From: an uncultured Chthoniobacterales bacterium
GTDB taxonomy: Bacteria; Verrucomicrobiota; Verrucomicrobiia; Chthoniobacterales; CAKUMP01
Assembly: GCA_934667795.1 (NCBI GenBank)
Contig: CAKUMP010000002.1
Location: 1-40,321, forward strand
Length of the DNA: 40,321 nucleotides
Reading direction: 5' to 3'
The translations under genes were made by a program, and so were the position numbers. The notes under the pieces were generated by a model that did not search any database, was not told the origin of the DNA, and was given only the letters and a program-made list of their open reading frames with translations. Below, in pieces: positions 7,698 to 16,725 of the stretch. Position 1 is the stretch's first letter; the number at the start of each line of letters is the position of its first letter.

Positions 7698-8774
7698 ATG
7701 AAACAGTCTGAAAATCCCCCTGTTACCCTCCAAATGCTCGCGGATCGACTTGGGTTATCTCGATCGACTATTTCCCGGGCATTGCACAATCACCCCAAGC
7801 TTTCGCAAGCGACGATTCAAAAGGTGCAGGCGTTGGCGAAGGAACTGGATTACCGAACCGACCCGGAAGTAAACCGCCTGATGGTGCATTTACGGCATCG
7901 AAAAAAAATGTCCAGTCGGCCGACGGTTGCATTGGTGATTAATCAGAAAATCCCTTTTGACCTGACGGGACCGGAGAGTGGACAATCGGTACTGGTGGGG
8001 GCGGTGGAGCGGATTCAGGAATGCGGGTACCAGCCGGAAGTATTTAATCTGCATGAATTTAAAGAAAAAAATCTGCGGCTGGACAAGGTGTTGTATTCGC
8101 GAGGGATTCAGGGAGTCATTATCTGTCCTTTTGAATTTCCCGGGCCGCTGCCGGAGTTAAATCTTGAGCATTTCAGTGTGGTGCTGATTGGGCATTCGAT
8201 ACGTGCAGAACATTTACATCGAGTAGTGACGAATCAATACCAAGGGATGCGGGATTGTATTAAGGAGCTTGCATCTCGTGGATATCGGCGGGTGGGGGTG
8301 ACGCTGGATTTTCATACGAATGGACGGACAAATGGGTTCTATACGGCTGCGTATTTTTTGGAAAAGGAATTGCGACCGGAGATGGAATTTTTACCGATTC
8401 ATACATTCGATTATTTTTCTCCGGAGAGCTGGTTGTCAGGATTTCGAAAATGGTATAAAGAACATCGCCCTGACGCGGTGATTGGGGTGCAGACATATCT
8501 CACACACCTTCAGCCCTGGCTGGAAAAACAGAAGCTAAGCATTCCGGATGAATTTGGAATGGTCGCATTGCATCTGGATCCGACCAATACCAGTTTTTCC
8601 GGTATTTTACAAAATTCTTTGTTGGTAGGACGTGCGGCGTCCAACACATTAGTGGGATTAATCCAGAACTATGAAATCGGGATTCCGAATCCTGCACACA
8701 TGATTTTAGTGGAAGGAAAATGGTATGAGGGAAGCACCTTGCGTCCAAGGGGAAATGATTTGTCTGAAGGTTGA
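7698..8774 (+). CDS. LacI-family transcriptional regulator
   Basis: 358 aa. Residues 9-28 form the LacI helix-turn-helix (VTLQMLADRLGLSRSTISRA), followed by the hinge (LSQATIQKVQALAKELDYRT). The rest is a periplasmic-binding-protein-like effector domain (VALVINQKI, RGIQGVIICPF, ELASRGYRRVGVTLD, PDAVIGVQTY). Length is normal. A GGAAA lies 5 nt before the ATG. It is divergent from the PEP-CTERM/glycosidase operon and shares a palindrome with it, so it is probably the local regulator and autoregulated. The effector is presumably a sugar released by the pathway, but nothing in the sequence identifies it. In Verrucomicrobiota, LacI regulators next to PEP-CTERM genes are common. Confidence 0.93.
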   Translation: MKQSENPPVTLQMLADRLGLSRSTISRALHNHPKLSQATIQKVQALAKELDYRTDPEVNRLMVHLRHRKKMSSRPTVALVINQKIPFDLTGPESGQSVLVGAVERIQECGYQPEVFNLHEFKEKNLRLDKVLYSRGIQGVIICPFEFPGPLPELNLEHFSVVLIGHSIRAEHLHRVVTNQYQGMRDCIKELASRGYRRVGVTLDFHTNGRTNGFYTAAYFLEKELRPEMEFLPIHTFDYFSPESWLSGFRKWYKEHRPDAVIGVQTYLTHLQPWLEKQKLSIPDEFGMVALHLDPTNTSFSGILQNSLLVGRAASNTLVGLIQNYEIGIPNPAHMILVEGKWYEGSTLRPRGNDLSEG

Positions 8775-8828
8775 AAAGAAATGAGCTGGCCCGGTTGCAT
8801 ATTTGTTATCTGAGGTTATCTTGTAAAA

Positions 8829-9416
8829 ATGGGACTAAATCAGTTGCTTGTGATACTGGCCAACGGTCAATCGATTTTTATTAACCTGACCCGGATCGGG
8901 ATATTTATTGTGATGGCATGGATCGGAGGGTTGAAAGCGTTTCAGTATGAAGCGGATGGAATTGTTCCCTTTGTCGCGAACAGCCCCTTAATGTCTTTCT
9001 TTTACAATAAACCGGCTCCTGAATATCAGGAATATAAAAACCCGGAAGGAAAAACGGTACAGAAAAATATCGATTGGCATAAGGAAAATGGGACCTATCT
9101 CTTTGCTTATGGATTGGGTACTGTGATTGTAGTCATCGGGATAGCCACATTGTTAGGCATCTGGTTCCCTAAAATCGGTGTTATAGGTGGTTTGCTGACT
9201 TTTGGAATGTCGTTAGTCACATTGTCCTTTTTGATTACGACACCGGAGGTATATGTTCCCAACCTGGGAGGAGATTTCCCAACACCGGTGTATGGATTCC
9301 CTTATTTGTCCGGAGCTGGCAGACTGGTCCTGAAAGATGTGATTATGATGGGCGCCGGTTTGGTGGTCGCATCAGATTGCGCAAGGCGATGGAAACCACA
9401 GAGGTTCTGTGGTTAA
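8829..9416 (+). CDS. rclC: DUF417 / YkgB (RclC) inner-membrane protein
   Basis: 195 aa with four predicted membrane segments (about 18-38, 94-115, 120-142 and 166-182). It matches the Escherichia coli YkgB/RclC family closely at remembered landmarks: YEADGIVPFVANSPLMSFFY, VTLSFLITTPE and FPYLSGAGRLVLKD. In E. coli, RclC belongs to the reactive-chlorine resistance regulon; the biochemical role is not known. Here no RclR, RclA or RclB gene is adjacent; the upstream neighbour is the LacI regulator. The last codons and the stop lie inside a hairpin, and the gene overlaps the convergent pepF by 4 bp, so the C-terminus (RRWKPQRFCG) may have been reshaped by that element. Confidence 0.88.
   Translation: MGLNQLLVILANGQSIFINLTRIGIFIVMAWIGGLKAFQYEADGIVPFVANSPLMSFFYNKPAPEYQEYKNPEGKTVQKNIDWHKENGTYLFAYGLGTVIVVIGIATLLGIWFPKIGVIGGLLTFGMSLVTLSFLITTPEVYVPNLGGDFPTPVYGFPYLSGAGRLVLKDVIMMGAGLVVASDCARRWKPQRFCG
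9394..9414. terminator. Hairpin shared by convergent rclC and pepF ends
   Basis: AACCACAGA (9394-9402) and TCTGTGGTT (9406-9414) form a perfect 9-bp stem with a 3-nt loop. It covers the stop codons of both convergent genes. Neither side has a long T run, although TTTCC follows on the minus strand, so it may be a weak bidirectional terminator or a repeat element. It shares TTCTGTGGTTA with the hairpin at 2249-2297. Confidence 0.5.
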
Positions 9417-11287
9417 GCCAGAAGTTCTGTGAGTTCATCGATGCGTTGGGAGAAAAGTGCGAGTGCGTTTTTGATGGGTTCTGGTTCGAGCATATTGACG
9501 CCTGCCCGGGTGAGGGTTTCGATGGGTTCGCGGGAGCCCCCGGATTTGAGGAATCCGAGGTAGTTTTCGGTTTCGATTGTTCCTCCGTGCAGGACTTGTT
9601 GAGAGAGGCTGATGGCTGCGGAAATTCCGGTCGCATATTGATAGACGTAAAACGCACTGTAGAAATGCGGGATGCGCAGGAACTCGAGTTCGAGTTCTTT
9701 GTCGATTGTAAAATCGGGACCAAAATAAAGATCGAGTAATTTTCGATATTCTTTTTGGAAAACATCCAGAGTGAGCGCTTCGCCTGCTTCTTCGATTTCG
9801 TGAATACGCAGTTCGAACTCTGCAAACATCGTCTGACGGTAAAGAGTGGCACGAATATCATCGATCTGACGATTGAGTAAGTATGCGCGCATCCGTGGAT
9901 CAGTCGTTTGTTCGAGCAGGTAATGGGTGAGGAGTTCTTCATTAAATGTTGAAGCGACTTCTGCGCTGAAGATGGGGTAGTTATAGTCCTGAAAATTTTG
10001 ATATTTTTGGGAATACCAGGTGTGCATGGAGTGCCCTGCCTCATGTGCGAGTGTATAAACATCGGTGAACACATCCTTTTTATAATTCATGAGAATGTAG
10101 GGAGGATTGCTGTAACTGCTGCTGCTGAATGCACCGCTGCGTTTTCCTTTGGATTCATAGCGATCGCACCAGCGTCCACGCAGACCTTCTTCGAGAGTGC
10201 TGCAGTATTCTTCGCCAAGTGGTTGCAGGGAAGCAATCACAAGCGACACCGCATCGTCCCAGGAAGTAATTTTCTTCACTTCGTCCACCATGGGGACATA
10301 GGTGTCATAATGATGGATCTGATCGATCTTCAATGTTTTGCGACGCAGTTCATAATACTTATAGAGTGGCGCGAGTGAATCGCGTACGCTTTGGATCAGG
10401 TTTTTATAAACCGAAGTGGGGATATTATTTCCGAAAAGTGCTGCCTGCAGCGAGTCAGGGTAATTTTTTGCACGGGCATGAAAAACATCGGCTTTGACGG
10501 AATGAGAAAGTGTGGATGCCAGACCGAACTTGTGTTCGTCAATTTCCTTATAATACGAATGGAATGCTGCTTTACGAACCTCACGATGTGGATTGTAAAG
10601 GAGCTCAGAAAAAGTGCTTTGCGTCACCGGTACTGTTTCGCCTTTTTCGTTTTGAATCGTACCGTAATTGAGATCGACATTTGTTAACTGGCTATATGTC
10701 GTACTATGTCCGGAAACCGCAATGGAACCGAGCGCGAGGATACGTTCTTCGGAGGGTGTCAGCGTGTGAGGACGTTGGCGGTGAATCCGAGTGAGATACG
10801 TTTTCCAATCCTTGAGAATCGGGTCCTGAACAAAGCGGGTAAACTCCTCGTCGGAAAGGGTGAGGATTTCAGGTTTGATATAAGCGGACAAGGTGAGAAC
10901 CGACATGTAAGCGTTTTCTGCGCGTGCGATCTTGTCCAGGTTATCCGCATTCGAGCTGTCTTCGGATTCCCGGAGGCTGGCGAAATGGTAAATGCGTTCC
11001 AGGCTGAGTTCGAGTTGCTTTACGAACTCGAGTGCTTCGAGAAGCGATGCGGAAGAAGTGGTCAATGTCCCCTGGAAAGCAGAAATTTTTGGTGTCTGTT
11101 CGATCAATTCCTTCAAAGCCGTTTCCCAGGCAGCATCATGGGGGAACAGCAGCGAGAGGTCCCAGGTATCTTCGACCGCAATCTCACCACGTAAAGGAAT
11201 GCGTGCGGCATCCAACTGGGCGGAAAGATCTCCGCTATCTTTTGTTTGTCTTAAAGTATCAGTAAAGCGCGTCCAGGTATTTGTCAT
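9413..11287 (-). CDS. pepF: Oligoendopeptidase F (M3 family metallopeptidase)
   Basis: 624 aa, normal for PepF. The catalytic zinc motif is HEAGH at 415-419 (YTLAHEAGHSMHTWYSQ), with the third ligand E443 in FSAEVASTFNE. The N-terminal part (WDLSLLFPHDAAWE) and the SGAFSSSSYSNPPYILMNY segment are characteristic of the M3B subgroup. It cleaves short peptides in the cytoplasm and probably serves peptide recycling. No signal peptide. It is a single gene, convergent with rclC (4-bp overlap at the stops). There is no obvious Shine-Dalgarno sequence, but a small palindrome (GGTAT/ATACC) sits just upstream of the ATG. Confidence 0.95.
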   Translation of the reverse strand: MTNTWTRFTDTLRQTKDSGDLSAQLDAARIPLRGEIAVEDTWDLSLLFPHDAAWETALKELIEQTPKISAFQGTLTTSSASLLEALEFVKQLELSLERIYHFASLRESEDSSNADNLDKIARAENAYMSVLTLSAYIKPEILTLSDEEFTRFVQDPILKDWKTYLTRIHRQRPHTLTPSEERILALGSIAVSGHSTTYSQLTNVDLNYGTIQNEKGETVPVTQSTFSELLYNPHREVRKAAFHSYYKEIDEHKFGLASTLSHSVKADVFHARAKNYPDSLQAALFGNNIPTSVYKNLIQSVRDSLAPLYKYYELRRKTLKIDQIHHYDTYVPMVDEVKKITSWDDAVSLVIASLQPLGEEYCSTLEEGLRGRWCDRYESKGKRSGAFSSSSYSNPPYILMNYKKDVFTDVYTLAHEAGHSMHTWYSQKYQNFQDYNYPIFSAEVASTFNEELLTHYLLEQTTDPRMRAYLLNRQIDDIRATLYRQTMFAEFELRIHEIEEAGEALTLDVFQKEYRKLLDLYFGPDFTIDKELELEFLRIPHFYSAFYVYQYATGISAAISLSQQVLHGGTIETENYLGFLKSGGSREPIETLTRAGVNMLEPEPIKNALALFSQRIDELTELLA

Positions 11288-11393
11288 TATGGTATAATGA
11301 AATACCGTGTTACTCGCGAATAGTCAACCACGTGGAGTGCAGTGCACGTCTTCCTGAAGGATATGTTTCACGCCAAGAAAGTGCGCTGTCACC

Positions 11394-14300
11394 CTATTCT
11401 TTTTTCGCGTTATGAGAGCCGGAGAATTTTGAGGAAAATTTTTCGACGACATAGAAGCCGACGGGGATGATGAAGATGGCGATGAGTGTGGAGGTGAGCA
11501 TTCCGCCGATGACGGCGCTTCCGAGGATTTTTCTGGAGGCGGCGCCGGATCCGGATGCGAGGAAGAGTGGGACGCAACCGAGGATAAATGCAAAGGAGGT
11601 CATGAGAATCGGGCGGAGACGGAGTTTGGCTCCGGTGAGCGCCGCATCAAGAAGCGAGTTCCCCTTTTCGTATTCCAGCTTTGCGAATTCGACAATCAGG
11701 ATCGCATTTTTGGCGGCAAGTCCGATCAGCATGACGAGCCCGATCTGGGCGTACACGTTATTTTCGAGATGGCGGATTGCCAGCATTCCGACCGCACCAA
11801 AGACCGCAATGGGAGTACTGAGAAGCACGCTGAATGGAAGGCTCCAGGATTCATATTGTGCCGCAAGAATCAGGAACACAAAGAACAAGGAAAGAGCAAA
11901 AATGGTCCCTGGAGAAACTCCCTGTGCAGCTTGTTTTTCCTGAAACGACATCCCCATATAATCGAATCCCATATCCGGGGGCATGATTTCCGCAAAGGTT
12001 TCTTCCAGTGCTTTCATGGCTTCTCCGGAACCATATCCGGGAGCTGCTGCCGCGTTAATCTGGGCACTTTGATACAGATTAAAACGCATAATAAATTCCG
12101 GCCCGACCTGATGATGAACATTGATCAATGCCGAGAGCGGGACCATTTCTCCATTGGAGTTGCGGACATAAAACTGGTTAAGCTGTTCGGCATCGGTTCG
12201 ATAATTTCCTTCTGCTTCCACGAAGACCATCCATTGACGTCCGAATCGGTTAAAGTAGTTGATAAACGATCCACCCATGAAGGTCTGGAGTGTTTTGTAC
12301 ACATCGGCGACATTGATGCCTTGTTTGAGAACTTTATCGCGATCCACTTCCACAAAAATCTGTGGCACATTCGGGAGGAGAGTGGTTGTGACAGATTGCA
12401 GTTCGGGGCGTTCGGAAGCAGCCTGGATAAATTTCGCGGTATTTTCGGCCAGGTAGGAAAGATCGCGTCCGGCTTTATCCTGGAGAAGCATGGTTACCCC
12501 ACCGGATGCACCAATACCCGGGATCGCAGGTGGCGGAAATGCGAACGCAATTGCTTCCGGCATCTGCAGAAGTTTGAAATTCAAAATGCGCTGAATATTT
12601 TTTGCCCACTGATGCGGATCGGTGCGTTCTGACCATTCTTCGAGCGTGATGAAAAAGGACGCAGAATAGGTCGCTTGTACTCCACTGATCAGGCTGTAAC
12701 CGATAATCGTTGTGGAATGCTTAATGCCTGCTGTATTTGCAAGCAGCGTTTCGATTTTACGACAAACCTCATCAGTGCGCTGCAACGAGGCCGCATCCGG
12801 AAGTTTTACGTTTAAAAATAAATACCCCTGATCTTCTTCCGGCAAAAATCCGGAAGGCAGTTTCTTTCCAAAAAATCCAATCCCGGCAGTCAAAACCAGA
12901 ATCAAAACAAATGCGATACTCACTCGTCGAATCAGTGTGCGACAGGTATTGACATAGCCATTGGTCGCGCGTTCGAAAACCCGGTTAAACCAATTGAAAA
13001 ACCGCTGGAGCAGGCCGTTGGATTCTTTCTTGGGGCGCAGCAACATCGCCGAAAGAGCCGGGCTGAGAGTCAGCGCGTTGAAAGCGGAAATAATGACAGA
13101 AATCGCAATGGTCACCGCAAACTGCTGGTACAGTTTTCCGGTAATTCCCGGAATAAATGCCGTCGGGATAAACACCGCAGAAAGAATCAGCGCGATTGCG
13201 ATGACCGGGCCGGACACCTCTTTCATCGCTTGTACAGTTGCCTCGCGTGGAGACAATCCTTTTTCGATATGATGCTCCACGGCCTCCACCACCACAATCG
13301 CATCATCCACTACCAGCCCGATTGCAAGGACCAGCCCGAAGAGCGACAAGGTGTTGATGGAAAAACCAAACATCGGGAAAAACATGAAGGTCCCAATAAG
13401 CGAAACCGGTACCGCCAGCAGTGGAATCAAGGTCGCACGCCAGCTTTGCAGAAACAGGAAAACCACCAGAATGACCAGAATCAGCGCTTCCACCAGCGTG
13501 TGCATGATTTCTTTCATCCCCTCTGTCACTGCCAGTGTGGTATCTAAAGAAATTTCATAATCCAGTCCCGGTGGGAATGACTTTTTGAGTTCTTCCATTT
13601 GCGCTTTGACTCCATTTGCGGCTTCAATTGCATTACTCCCCGGAAGCTGATTGATCGAAAGCACCGCTGCGGCCTGACCGTTAAAACGTCCACGAATACT
13701 GTAAGTCTGCGCACCAAGTTCAATGCGTGCAACATCCGCAAGACGGACAATGGAGCCATCGGAATTGGCACGGATGACAATATTGGAAAATTCTTCTTCG
13801 GTGGAAAGACGCCCTTGTGCCCGGATCGCGTACGTGAATTCCTGTCCATCGGGAACCGGCTCCGCACCGATTTGTCCGGCAGGGTTTACGGAGTTCTGGA
13901 TATTGATCGCGTTAAGAATTTCAGGGATCGTAATATTTAAATTTGCCAGTTGGTCGGGCTTTACCCAGAAACGCATCGCGTATTGTCCGGCGCCATAGAC
14001 CTGCACTTTCGCAACCCCGGGAACACGCGTCAACTGGTCGTTGATATTGATGTTTGCGTAGTTGGCGAGAAACGTGGAATCAAACGTGTTATTGGGAGAA
14101 TAAAGTGAAACGACCAGGAGCGGAGAGGACATGGCTTTTTGGACCGTGATACCGGTCGCCTGTACTTCGCTGGGGATCTGCGATGTCGCCTGGTTTTGGC
14201 GCATCTGGGTCAAAATCTGGTCGGTGTTCGCATCGCTTTCAATATCGAAATTGACGCGCATGTCCATGGAGCCATTATTCGAGTTTACGGAATACATGTA

Positions 14301-14528
14301 ATTCATGTTATCCACGCCACTCATTTGCTGCTCAATGGGAGTGGCCACTGATTGCGCAACCGTCAAGGCGTCGGCGCCGACATAACTGGCACTGATCTGG
14401 ATTTCGGGTGGGACAATATTCGGGAATTGGGAAATCGGAAGCCCAAGCATCGCGACTATCCCCATGATCACCATGATGATGGAAATGACCATGGCAACAA
14501 TTGGACGTTTAATAAAAAACTGGATCAT
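11394..14528 (-). CDS. RND multidrug efflux transporter (HAE1/AcrB type)
   Basis: 1044 aa, the normal AcrB size. It opens MIQFFIKRPIVAMVI, the first membrane helix, followed by the first periplasmic porter loop. The proton-relay pair D408-D409 lies in GLVVDDAIVVVEAVE, matching AcrB D407-D408. Later helices include AALTGAKLRLRPILMTSF and GGMLTSTLIAIFIIPV. As an inner-membrane trimer it exports amphiphilic compounds using the proton gradient. The membrane fusion protein gene lies upstream (85 bp) on the same strand, so the two form an operon. No outer-membrane factor gene (TolC/OprM type) and no TetR or MarR regulator is adjacent, so a channel must be encoded elsewhere. Substrate range cannot be read from sequence. 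Confidence 0.96.
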   Translation of the reverse strand: MIQFFIKRPIVAMVISIIMVIMGIVAMLGLPISQFPNIVPPEIQISASYVGADALTVAQSVATPIEQQMSGVDNMNYMYSVNSNNGSMDMRVNFDIESDANTDQILTQMRQNQATSQIPSEVQATGITVQKAMSSPLLVVSLYSPNNTFDSTFLANYANININDQLTRVPGVAKVQVYGAGQYAMRFWVKPDQLANLNITIPEILNAINIQNSVNPAGQIGAEPVPDGQEFTYAIRAQGRLSTEEEFSNIVIRANSDGSIVRLADVARIELGAQTYSIRGRFNGQAAAVLSINQLPGSNAIEAANGVKAQMEELKKSFPPGLDYEISLDTTLAVTEGMKEIMHTLVEALILVILVVFLFLQSWRATLIPLLAVPVSLIGTFMFFPMFGFSINTLSLFGLVLAIGLVVDDAIVVVEAVEHHIEKGLSPREATVQAMKEVSGPVIAIALILSAVFIPTAFIPGITGKLYQQFAVTIAISVIISAFNALTLSPALSAMLLRPKKESNGLLQRFFNWFNRVFERATNGYVNTCRTLIRRVSIAFVLILVLTAGIGFFGKKLPSGFLPEEDQGYLFLNVKLPDAASLQRTDEVCRKIETLLANTAGIKHSTTIIGYSLISGVQATYSASFFITLEEWSERTDPHQWAKNIQRILNFKLLQMPEAIAFAFPPPAIPGIGASGGVTMLLQDKAGRDLSYLAENTAKFIQAASERPELQSVTTTLLPNVPQIFVEVDRDKVLKQGINVADVYKTLQTFMGGSFINYFNRFGRQWMVFVEAEGNYRTDAEQLNQFYVRNSNGEMVPLSALINVHHQVGPEFIMRFNLYQSAQINAAAAPGYGSGEAMKALEETFAEIMPPDMGFDYMGMSFQEKQAAQGVSPGTIFALSLFFVFLILAAQYESWSLPFSVLLSTPIAVFGAVGMLAIRHLENNVYAQIGLVMLIGLAAKNAILIVEFAKLEYEKGNSLLDAALTGAKLRLRPILMTSFAFILGCVPLFLASGSGAASRKILGSAVIGGMLTSTLIAIFIIPVGFYVVEKFSSKFSGSHNAKKE

Positions 14529-14613
14529 AGTGCTGGTGCGTTTTGAGTGAAAATGTAGTCAGAAATAAATGTGAAAAATAACGAAGGACGGGAAAGCACG
14601 GATATCCTTTTTT

Positions 14614-15927
14614 TTACGAAGGGTCTGCGGGAGTCGTTGCCGGGGCTGCCTCTGCGGGGGTGGGGGAAGTTTCTGCCGGAGCTGGCGTTGTGGGAGCTTC
14701 AGCGTTGGCTGGCGTTGCGGACGGAGATTCAGCAGCTTCGGAGGATTCGGAATTTTCGCCGGGAGCAGCAGCAGAGGATTCTTCGGCTGGCGGCTGATAC
14801 GGCTGGGGCGTGACGGTCGCTCCATCTTTCAGTCGCTGGAAACCTTCGATAACGACTTTTTCGCCGGGATTTACACCTTCCGTGATGACCCAATTGGATC
14901 CATTACGGGAACCGACATTGACATTGCGGATGCTGGCGGTGTTGTCCTCATTTATTACTGCGACTTGGAAAACGCCCTGAAGCTCATTGATCGCGCGTTG
15001 CGGGATCAAAATGGCATTGTCCTGCGATTTGATCTGCGCACGGATTTTTGCGTATTGGCCCGGACGCAGAAGATGATCCGGATTCGGGAACTCTGCAATG
15101 AGGGTCAGCGTTCCGGTATTGACATCCACCTGGCGATTTCCGGAAACGATTCTTCCTTTGTGAGGGAAAACGGTTCCGTCTGAGAGGATCAACTCGAGTC
15201 CGGCTTCCGATGAACCGTTATTCAGTTCCCCAAATTCGCCGCGACGAAAACGAAGATACGTTTGTTCGTTGATGTTAAATTGCACTTTAATCGGGTGAAT
15301 CGTCGAAAGCGTTGTCAGTGGACCGGAAGCAGGACCGACCAGATTTCCGATCTGGGCATTTGCAAGACCTGCGACGCCGGCAATAGGCGCTGTGATTTTG
15401 GTGAACTCAAGATTCAGAGCGGCGGAATCAGCGGCGGCTTTTGCTCCGGCCATTTCTGCCATTGATGCTTTATTGGCTTGAACTGCATTGTCGTATTCCA
15501 TTTGAGAAATGGTTTTTTCTGTCCAGAGCTGGGTTGCACGTTCGAGGTCTTGTTGAGACTTGGTGAGCTTTGCCTGTGTCTGAGCCAGGTTTGCTTGTGC
15601 TTTATCAAAATCTGCTTGAAAGGGGCGAGGATCAATCTGGAAAAGAAGATCTCCTTTTTTGACCGGACGTCCTTCTTCGTAATTTTGTGAAAGGATGATG
15701 CCATTGACTTGCGCGCGAATTTCCGCATTGACCAATCCCTCGACGGATCCCAGCCATTCATCAAAAATCGGAACATCCTGCGTTTCCACCACTATATAAG
15801 ATGCCGTTGGAGGAGGAATCTCCGGCATCTGCGGACGTTTGCAGGAAGAAAAAGTAATGGCAAGACTTAGCCCCGACAATAAACAGACGCGCGAAGCAAA
15901 ATTTCTGGAACGGATGGAATGGAACAT
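14614..15927 (-). CDS. RND efflux membrane fusion (periplasmic adaptor) lipoprotein
   Basis: 437 aa. The N-terminus is a lipoprotein-type signal (LAITFSSC, Cys29). Then come the lipoyl half-motifs (GSVEGLVNAEIRAQVNGIIL and EEGRPVKKGDLLFQIDPRPF), a coiled-coil hairpin (about 105-180, DFDKAQANLAQTQAKL), the second lipoyl half (FTKITAPIAGVAGLANAQIG) and beta-barrel and membrane-proximal domains (LRPGQYAKIRAQI, IPQRAINELQG). This is the AcrA/MexA family adaptor that joins the pump to an outer-membrane channel. From about residue 380 there is an extra, low-complexity Ala/Pro/Ser/Glu tail of ~57 residues, not part of the conserved fold. First gene of the two-gene efflux operon. Confidence 0.94.
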   Translation of the reverse strand: MFHSIRSRNFASRVCLLSGLSLAITFSSCKRPQMPEIPPPTASYIVVETQDVPIFDEWLGSVEGLVNAEIRAQVNGIILSQNYEEGRPVKKGDLLFQIDPRPFQADFDKAQANLAQTQAKLTKSQQDLERATQLWTEKTISQMEYDNAVQANKASMAEMAGAKAAADSAALNLEFTKITAPIAGVAGLANAQIGNLVGPASGPLTTLSTIHPIKVQFNINEQTYLRFRRGEFGELNNGSSEAGLELILSDGTVFPHKGRIVSGNRQVDVNTGTLTLIAEFPNPDHLLRPGQYAKIRAQIKSQDNAILIPQRAINELQGVFQVAVINEDNTASIRNVNVGSRNGSNWVITEGVNPGEKVVIEGFQRLKDGATVTPQPYQPPAEESSAAAPGENSESSEAAESPSATPANAEAPTTPAPAETSPTPAEAAPATTPADPS

Positions 15928-16035
15928 AACGGTAGAATGTTGGGATAATAGTTCAGGTTGTATAAACCAAAAAATATATAGGCTCCTTTAAACCATAAAC
16001 CGCACAAAATGCACAGGATGATTTTTAAAAATTTA

Positions 16036-16058
16036 GGAGTGCGGTGACACGTCACCGC
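16036..16058. repeat. Palindromic intergenic repeat (GGAGTGCGG family), copy 1
   Basis: GGAGT is followed by GCGGTGAC-AC-GTCACCGC (8-bp perfect arms, 16041-16058) and CTTTT. It shares the GGAGTGCGG head and CCGC(n)TTT tail with copies at 20285, 28292 and 28645 (reverse). A remnant of the second repeat family, GGAGACGTCGGCAG (16107-16120), lies in the same 218-bp gene-free stretch between the adaptor and thioesterase genes. Confidence 0.6.
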
Positions 16059-16145
16059 TTTTAACCGGGCGACACGTCGATCGAATCGACCCTTGAAGTT
16101 GGGTGACGGAGACGTCGGCAGGGGAGATTAGACGCTCCTGACCGA

Positions 16146-16589
16146 TCAGGATGTGGGTTGTTTTTGGAAAAGGGATGGAAATTTTGTTGCCCAGTCGGCA
16201 GGAAGGCGCACGGGGCGCATGGAATGAATATCTACCAGTGCGAGCGATTGCCGGCAGGTGGTGAGCAATTCCTGATCGGATTCACGATGGATTTGAAAAT
16301 CGCACCAGAAGCGCGAGCGTTCAATCGAGGTGATTTCTGCCGAAATGATCAGCGTATCTCCAATTCGACCGGGCCTGCGGTAATTGATTTCTGTACGAAC
16401 TACTGCAGGCGTAATGCCGGTTTCAGGCAGATCCGTCAGTTTCCATCCAAGTTTTTCTGCTAATAATGTACGCGCGTATTCAATGATACGAAGGTATGCG
16501 ACGTTATGCACGACACCGGCACAGTCGGTGTCATAAAACATTACACGGACGGTAGTTACGAGAGAAAGTGGGTTTTGTGACTGATCCAT
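16146..16589 (-). CDS. ybgC: YbgC-type acyl-CoA thioesterase (hot-dog fold)
   Basis: 147 aa, single hot-dog domain. The active-site segment is FYDTDCAGVVHNVAYLRI (residues 18-35), matching the (E/D)TD..G.V.....YL signature of the 4-hydroxybenzoyl-CoA thioesterase/YbgC family, with D20/D22 as candidate catalytic Asp. The strand INYRRPGRIGDTLIISAEI and the LALVDIHSMRPVRLP end also fit. These enzymes hydrolyse short acyl-CoA thioesters in the cytoplasm, and in proteobacteria ybgC sits with tol-pal. No tol-pal gene is near here. It is a lone gene, divergent from the glycosyltransferase pair. The family is clear, the substrate is not. Confidence 0.88.
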   Translation of the reverse strand: MDQSQNPLSLVTTVRVMFYDTDCAGVVHNVAYLRIIEYARTLLAEKLGWKLTDLPETGITPAVVRTEINYRRPGRIGDTLIISAEITSIERSRFWCDFQIHRESDQELLTTCRQSLALVDIHSMRPVRLPADWATKFPSLFQKQPTS

Positions 16590-16671
16590 AACGGGTGTAT
16601 TGTGGCGGTTTTACGTCAGAAAATCCAATGGAAAAAATCAGAGGAGAAATGAAATTGAAACATCAAGGGGT

Positions 16672-16700
16672 TTGCTATCAGAGTTAAAATCTACTAAAAT
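16672..16700 (+). promoter_or_regulatory. Sigma70-like promoter of the glycosyltransferase operon
   Basis: TTGCTA (16672-16677) and TAAAAT (16695-16700) are separated by 17 bp, matching the -35 and -10 consensus at 4/6 and 5/6. The ATG at 16726 follows 25 bp later, after a strong purine-rich ribosome binding site (GGAGAGGGAGAA). Confidence 0.55.
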
Positions 16701-16725
16701 ACGTCATTAATATGGAGAGGGAGAA

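Noticed and set aside
7646..7789. Longer start for the PEP-CTERM protein
   Set aside because: It would code through the operator and the LacI gene start; the ATG at 7645 begins a proper signal peptide.
9343..10074. 243-codon minus-strand frame covering the ends of pepF and rclC
   Set aside because: Ser/Asn-rich, off-frame inside pepF, no start signal, no recognisable motif.
11291..11305. GGTAT/ATACC palindrome in front of pepF as a regulator site
   Set aside because: Only 5-bp arms and no regulator gene nearby; too weak to list.
15928..15990. GGTT-N5-AACC palindrome upstream of the efflux operon as an operator
   Set aside because: 4-bp arms only, no adjacent TetR or MarR gene, and the -35 fit is poor.
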